Origin: Shewanella piezotolerans WP3
Lineage (GTDB): Bacteria > Pseudomonadota > Gammaproteobacteria > Enterobacterales > Shewanellaceae
Length of the DNA: 64,000 bases
NCBI RefSeq assembly: GCF_000014885.1
Contig: NC_011566.1
Span: 2,957,501 to 3,021,500, forward strand
Reading direction: 5' to 3'
The translations under genes and the position numbers were made by a program. Shown here in pieces: positions 60,899 through 64,000 of this stretch (position 1 is its first letter; every line of letters begins with the position of its first letter). The notes beneath the pieces were generated by a model that saw only the letters and a program-made list of their open reading frames with translations, was not told where the DNA came from and did no database searches.

Positions 60899-62059
60899 AT
60901 GCCATTTTATGTGAAGCAGGGAGAGATCCCTACCAAGCGTCATATTACATTCAAAAAAGACAATGGGGAGCTTTATCGTGAAGAGCTGTTCTCTACCCAT
61001 GGCTTTTCCAATATCTATTCGAATAAATATCACCACAACATGCCAACAAAAGCATTGGAAGTTGCGCCTTATAGCTTAAGCCATGGTGCAGACTGGCAAG
61101 ACTCGTTAGTACAAAATTATAAGCTCGATACTAAACAAGCTGATTGCCAAGGTAACTTCTTTAATGCCCGCAATAAGATTTTCTTCAATAACGACGTGGC
61201 GATGTACACCGCTAAAGTGACTGAAGATACTGACGAATTTTATCGTAACGCCTATGCCGATGAGGTGCTTTTTGTTCACGAAGGTGAAGGGACGTTACTC
61301 AGTGAGTACGGTGCCTTAGCAGTTAAGAAATGGGATTATCTCATCATTCCAAGAGGGACTACCTACCAACTTAAATTTAATGACTATAAGGCTGCTCGCC
61401 TGTTTGTCATCGAGTCTTCGACCATGGTTGAAGTTCCGAAGCACTTTCGAAACGAATATGGGCAGATGCTTGAGTCAGCTCCATACTGCGAACGAGATAT
61501 ACGTACCCCAGTTTTGCAAGAGGCCATTGTTGAGAAAGGTAATTTTTCATTAGTGTGTAAATTTGGCGATAAATATCAGCTTACCGCCTTAGAGTGGCAC
61601 CCGTTTGATTTGGTCGGTTGGGATGGTTGTGTATACCCGTGGGCGTTCAATATTCAGGAATATGCGCCTAAGGTCGGTAAGATCCACCTTCCACCTTCTG
61701 ACCACTTAGTATTTACAGCGCATAACTTTGTTATCTGTAACTTTGTACCACGACCTTATGATTTCCATCCGCAATCTATCCCAGCGCCTTATTACCATTC
61801 AAATATCGACAGTGATGAGGTGCTTTACTACGTCGATGGTGACTTTATGAGTCGCACAGGCATCGAAGCGGGATATATGACCCTGCATCAAAAGGGTGTA
61901 CCGCACGGACCACAACCTGGCAAAACTGAAGCCTCAATAGGCAAAACTGAAACCTACGAATACGCAGTGATGGTCGATACATTCGCCCCACTCAAATTGA
62001 CTGAACATGTAAAGAACTGCATGAGCATCGACTACAACCGTTCTTGGATTGAAAATTAA
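60899..62059 (+). CDS. hmgA: Homogentisate 1,2-dioxygenase
   Basis: Iron enzyme that opens the ring of homogentisate to maleylacetoacetate in tyrosine breakdown. 386 residues, the shorter bacterial form (the Pseudomonas/animal type is about 430-445). Start at the ATG of MPFYVKQGEI with AGGAAA eight bases upstream. Candidate iron ligands are His300 (PYYHSNID), Glu307 (SDEVLYYVDG) and His336 (GVPHGPQPG). It lies 62 bases upstream of hppD and forms an operon with it. The next enzymes, maleylacetoacetate isomerase and fumarylacetoacetase, are not in the window. Confidence 0.94.
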   Translation: MPFYVKQGEIPTKRHITFKKDNGELYREELFSTHGFSNIYSNKYHHNMPTKALEVAPYSLSHGADWQDSLVQNYKLDTKQADCQGNFFNARNKIFFNNDVAMYTAKVTEDTDEFYRNAYADEVLFVHEGEGTLLSEYGALAVKKWDYLIIPRGTTYQLKFNDYKAARLFVIESSTMVEVPKHFRNEYGQMLESAPYCERDIRTPVLQEAIVEKGNFSLVCKFGDKYQLTALEWHPFDLVGWDGCVYPWAFNIQEYAPKVGKIHLPPSDHLVFTAHNFVICNFVPRPYDFHPQSIPAPYYHSNIDSDEVLYYVDGDFMSRTGIEAGYMTLHQKGVPHGPQPGKTEASIGKTETYEYAVMVDTFAPLKLTEHVKNCMSIDYNRSWIEN

Positions 62060-62121
62060 ACTTAACCAAGAGCAACAGCCATCAACGTAATGGCTACTAA
62101 GAATTGATAAAGGATATAACA

Positions 62122-63162
62122 ATGGCAAGCGAACAAAACCCACTTGGCTTACTCGGTATCGAATTTACTGAGTTCGCGACTCCTGAACAAGATTATATGC
62201 ATCAGGTTTTTATTGATTTTGGCTTTTCTTTACTGAAAAAATCAAAATCTAAAGAGATCCTCTATTACAAGCAAAATGATATTAACTTCCTGCTTAATAC
62301 AGAACGTAAAGGTTTTTCTGCAGAGTTTGCCAAAAGTCACGGTCCAGCGATTTGCTCAATGGGTTGGCGTGTAGAAGATGCACAGTTTGCCTTTGAAGGC
62401 GCGGTTGCTCGCGGTGCAAAGCCTGCAGATGAAGACGCAAAGGATATGCCATACCCAGCCATATACGGTATTGGTGACAGCCTTATCTATTTCATCGACA
62501 CCTTCGGTGAGAATGACAATATTTATGCCACTGACTTTGAAGATTTAGACGAGCAAGTGATCACCCAAGAAAAAGGCTTTATTGAAGTTGATCACCTGAC
62601 TAACAATGTTTACAAAGGCACCATGGAGCATTGGTCAAACTTTTATAAAGATATCTTTGGTTTCACTGAAGTTCGTTATTTTGACATTAAAGGTTCTCAA
62701 ACAGCACTTGTATCATATGCTCTGCGCTCACCTGATGGAAGCTTCTGTATTCCAATCAATGAAGGTAAAGGTAATGACAAAAACCAAATTGATGAGTACT
62801 TACGTGAATATGACGGTCCAGGTGTACAACATTTAGCTTTCAGAAGCCGCGACATAGTCGGTTCTTTAGACGCTATGGAAGGCTCATCAATCCAAACACT
62901 CGATATTATTCCTGAGTACTACGACACTATTTTCGATAAGTTGCCGCAGGTGACTGAAGATCGTGAGCGTATCAAGCACCACCAGATCTTAGTCGATGGT
63001 GACGAAGACGGTTACCTGCTTCAGATCTTTACTAAGAATCTATTTGGCCCAATCTTTATTGAGATCATCCAACGTAAGAACAATCTTGGATTTGGTGAAG
63101 GTAACTTCAAAGCTTTGTTTGAATCTATTGAACGTGATCAGCAGCGTCGTGGTGTACTCTAA
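62122..63162 (+). CDS. hppD: 4-Hydroxyphenylpyruvate dioxygenase
   Basis: Non-haem iron dioxygenase that converts 4-hydroxyphenylpyruvate to homogentisate, the substrate of the preceding gene's enzyme. 346 residues with two vicinal-oxygen-chelate domains. Iron ligands are His158 (EVDHLTNNV), His237 (GVQHLAFRS) and Glu314 (IFIEIIQRK), in line with the Pseudomonas enzyme. The start ATG (MASEQNPLGL) has AAAGGA eight bases upstream. The C-terminal helix GFGEGNFKALFESIERDQ closes the active site. Ends at a terminator. Confidence 0.96.
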   Translation: MASEQNPLGLLGIEFTEFATPEQDYMHQVFIDFGFSLLKKSKSKEILYYKQNDINFLLNTERKGFSAEFAKSHGPAICSMGWRVEDAQFAFEGAVARGAKPADEDAKDMPYPAIYGIGDSLIYFIDTFGENDNIYATDFEDLDEQVITQEKGFIEVDHLTNNVYKGTMEHWSNFYKDIFGFTEVRYFDIKGSQTALVSYALRSPDGSFCIPINEGKGNDKNQIDEYLREYDGPGVQHLAFRSRDIVGSLDAMEGSSIQTLDIIPEYYDTIFDKLPQVTEDRERIKHHQILVDGDEDGYLLQIFTKNLFGPIFIEIIQRKNNLGFGEGNFKALFESIERDQQRRGVL

Positions 63163-63196
63163 ACAGTAGCTTTGTAAACAGCTTTTCTCGCTGAGT

Positions 63197-63237
63197 AAAC
63201 CAGCTTAAGTCTATATAATGACGAAGCTGGTTTTTTT
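63197..63237 (+). terminator. Terminator of hmgA-hppD
   Basis: A 10 bp stem AAACCAGCTT/AAGCTGGTTT (63197-63206 with 63224-63233) with a 17-base loop and seven T, 35 bases past the hppD stop. Confidence 0.88.
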
Positions 63238-63347
63238 ATACCTAGCGTTCACTAAATTTCGATTTGCAACTGCAGTTATCTTCTCTACAATGGCGCTCAG
63301 TCTCAAGACTGACCCTCAGTATTTTAACTTAAGAGATCTGCCACCTC

Positions 63348-63968
63348 ATGCCCGATATTGCACTACTCGCCGTATTTCTACCGACCTTCTTTTTTGTGTC
63401 TATTACTCCAGGAATGTGCATGACGCTAGCGATGACGCTAGGAATGAGTATTGGCGTTCGTCGTACAATGTGGATGATGGCCGGTGAACTTGTCGGTGTT
63501 GCTCTGGTGGCTGTAGCGGCCGTTATGGGCGTTGCCAGTATAATGCTGAACTACCCTGAAGCCTTTGCAGTACTTAAATGGGCTGGTGGTGCTTACCTTG
63601 CCTATATTGGCATCAACATGTGGCGCTCAAAAGGTAAAATGGCATTGGTGGAGGGCCAAACTACGCCAACTGTCGGGAATTTAGAGTTAATGTCTCAAGG
63701 CTTTATGACCGCTATTGCCAACCCTAAAGGCTGGGCGTTTATGGTGTCTCTATTACCGCCATTTATAAACGTTGAACGGGAAGTAGCGCCGCAGTTATTG
63801 GCACTTTTATCCATCATTATGTTTACTGAATTTACCAGTATGATGGCTTATGCCACAGGGGGGAAAAGCTTGAGAGTTTTCCTAAGCCGCGGTGATAACA
63901 TTAAATGGATGAACCGTATTGCGGGATCACTAATGATAGGCGTCGGTTTGTGGTTAGCACTAGGTTGA
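63348..63968 (+). CDS. LysE/RhtB family amino-acid exporter
   Basis: 206-residue membrane protein with about six helices. The family signature is FFFVSITPGMCMTLAMTLGM, with GGAYLAYIGINMWRSKGKMA and ANPKGWAFMVSLLPPF further on. RhtB members export homoserine, threonine, leucine or related compounds; the substrate is not readable. The Shine-Dalgarno AAGAGA is 12 bases before the ATG, longer than usual. It lies 110 bases after the hppD terminator, so it is a separate unit. Confidence 0.9.
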   Translation: MPDIALLAVFLPTFFFVSITPGMCMTLAMTLGMSIGVRRTMWMMAGELVGVALVAVAAVMGVASIMLNYPEAFAVLKWAGGAYLAYIGINMWRSKGKMALVEGQTTPTVGNLELMSQGFMTAIANPKGWAFMVSLLPPFINVEREVAPQLLALLSIIMFTEFTSMMAYATGGKSLRVFLSRGDNIKWMNRIAGSLMIGVGLWLALG

Positions 63969-63995
63969 AAAAGCAAAGTGTTGTTTTTTCAACCT
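63962..63995 (+). terminator. Inverted repeat overlapping the LysE stop codon
   Basis: AGGTTGAAAAA (63962-63972) pairs with TTTTTCAACCT (63985-63995), an 11 bp stem that contains the TGA stop of the exporter gene. The T-run is inside the stem, so terminator activity is uncertain. The window ends five bases later. Confidence 0.4.
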
Positions 63996-64000
63996 AACCT

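Noticed and set aside
63218..63487. 89-codon frame starting inside the hppD terminator
   Set aside because: It begins in the terminator loop and reads across the true exporter start in another frame.
1..64000. CRISPR arrays, rRNA, tRNA, integrases or prophage genes
   Set aside because: None was seen on either strand; the only repeat units are the two MITE-like copies and hairpins.

Overview
The window reads as chromosomal DNA of a marine gammaproteobacterium, most likely a Shewanella. The evidence is gene order and family content: the prc-proQ-msrC-letA-letB-rsmF and pabC-mltG-tmk-holB-pilZ-ycfH blocks, the large NAD-dependent glutamate dehydrogenase beside pepN, the hmgA-hppD pair, and a family of ATACCAATT-ended miniature elements. 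AT-rich spacers, tightly packed operons and many TTG/GTG starts fit this. No rRNA, tRNA, CRISPR, prophage or complete insertion sequence was seen.

Layout. 1-3232: 5' two thirds of NAD-glutamate dehydrogenase, cut by the left edge. 3495-10310: four-gene leftward envelope operon (DUF1302 barrel, DUF1329 periplasmic protein, YCF48-type propeller, MMPL/RND transporter). 10629-17417: leftward housekeeping genes (DUF2835, pepN, prc, proQ, msrC, SOS-regulated yebG). 17569-21479: rightward lipid-transport operon in which LetA is split into two overlapping genes, followed by seven-MCE-domain LetB. 21559-24322: fused SpmA-SpmB protein divergent from rsmF, then a candidate small RNA. 24580-31025: leftward cell wall, replication and cofactor genes (ycfH, pilZ, holB, tmk, mltG, pabC, udk, apbC). 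31186-33222: metG.

33290-36997 holds ybgI, a Lys/Ala-tailed small protein, a tandem pair of about 267 bp MITE-like elements, and a Bcr/CflA exporter. 37358-39573 is ilvIH. 39657-40282 is a small heat-shock gene with a sigma32-like promoter and a ROSE-like RNA thermometer. 40397-51799 carries a lipoprotein 5'-nucleotidase, esterase, glutathionyl-hydroquinone reductase, SlyD, a WYL regulator, MltB, two poorly known proteins, CheV and an MscS channel. 51800-59807 is the least understood part: an orphan consensus promoter, a 57-residue protein behind a 16 bp palindrome, an ACC-deaminase-like enzyme, YccF, a coupled hydrolase/M14 peptidase pair, a solute-binding protein, PGPGW, cytochrome c peroxidase, DUF6508 and RcnB/CigR-like proteins. 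59848-63968 is tyrosine catabolism (LysR, hmgA, hppD) and a LysE exporter.

Functional themes are the cell envelope (LetAB, MltG, MltB, Prc, MscS, the RND module), amino-acid metabolism (glutamate and tyrosine breakdown, branched-chain synthesis, PepN) and stress response (IbpA, YebG, MsrC, YqjG, CcpA). The most promising little-described items are the DUF1302-DUF1329-YCF48-RND module, the candidate RNA after rsmF, the paired MITEs, the 57-residue gene with its palindrome, and the HNH-like zinc protein at 48215. All assignments are by reading; no database search was possible.
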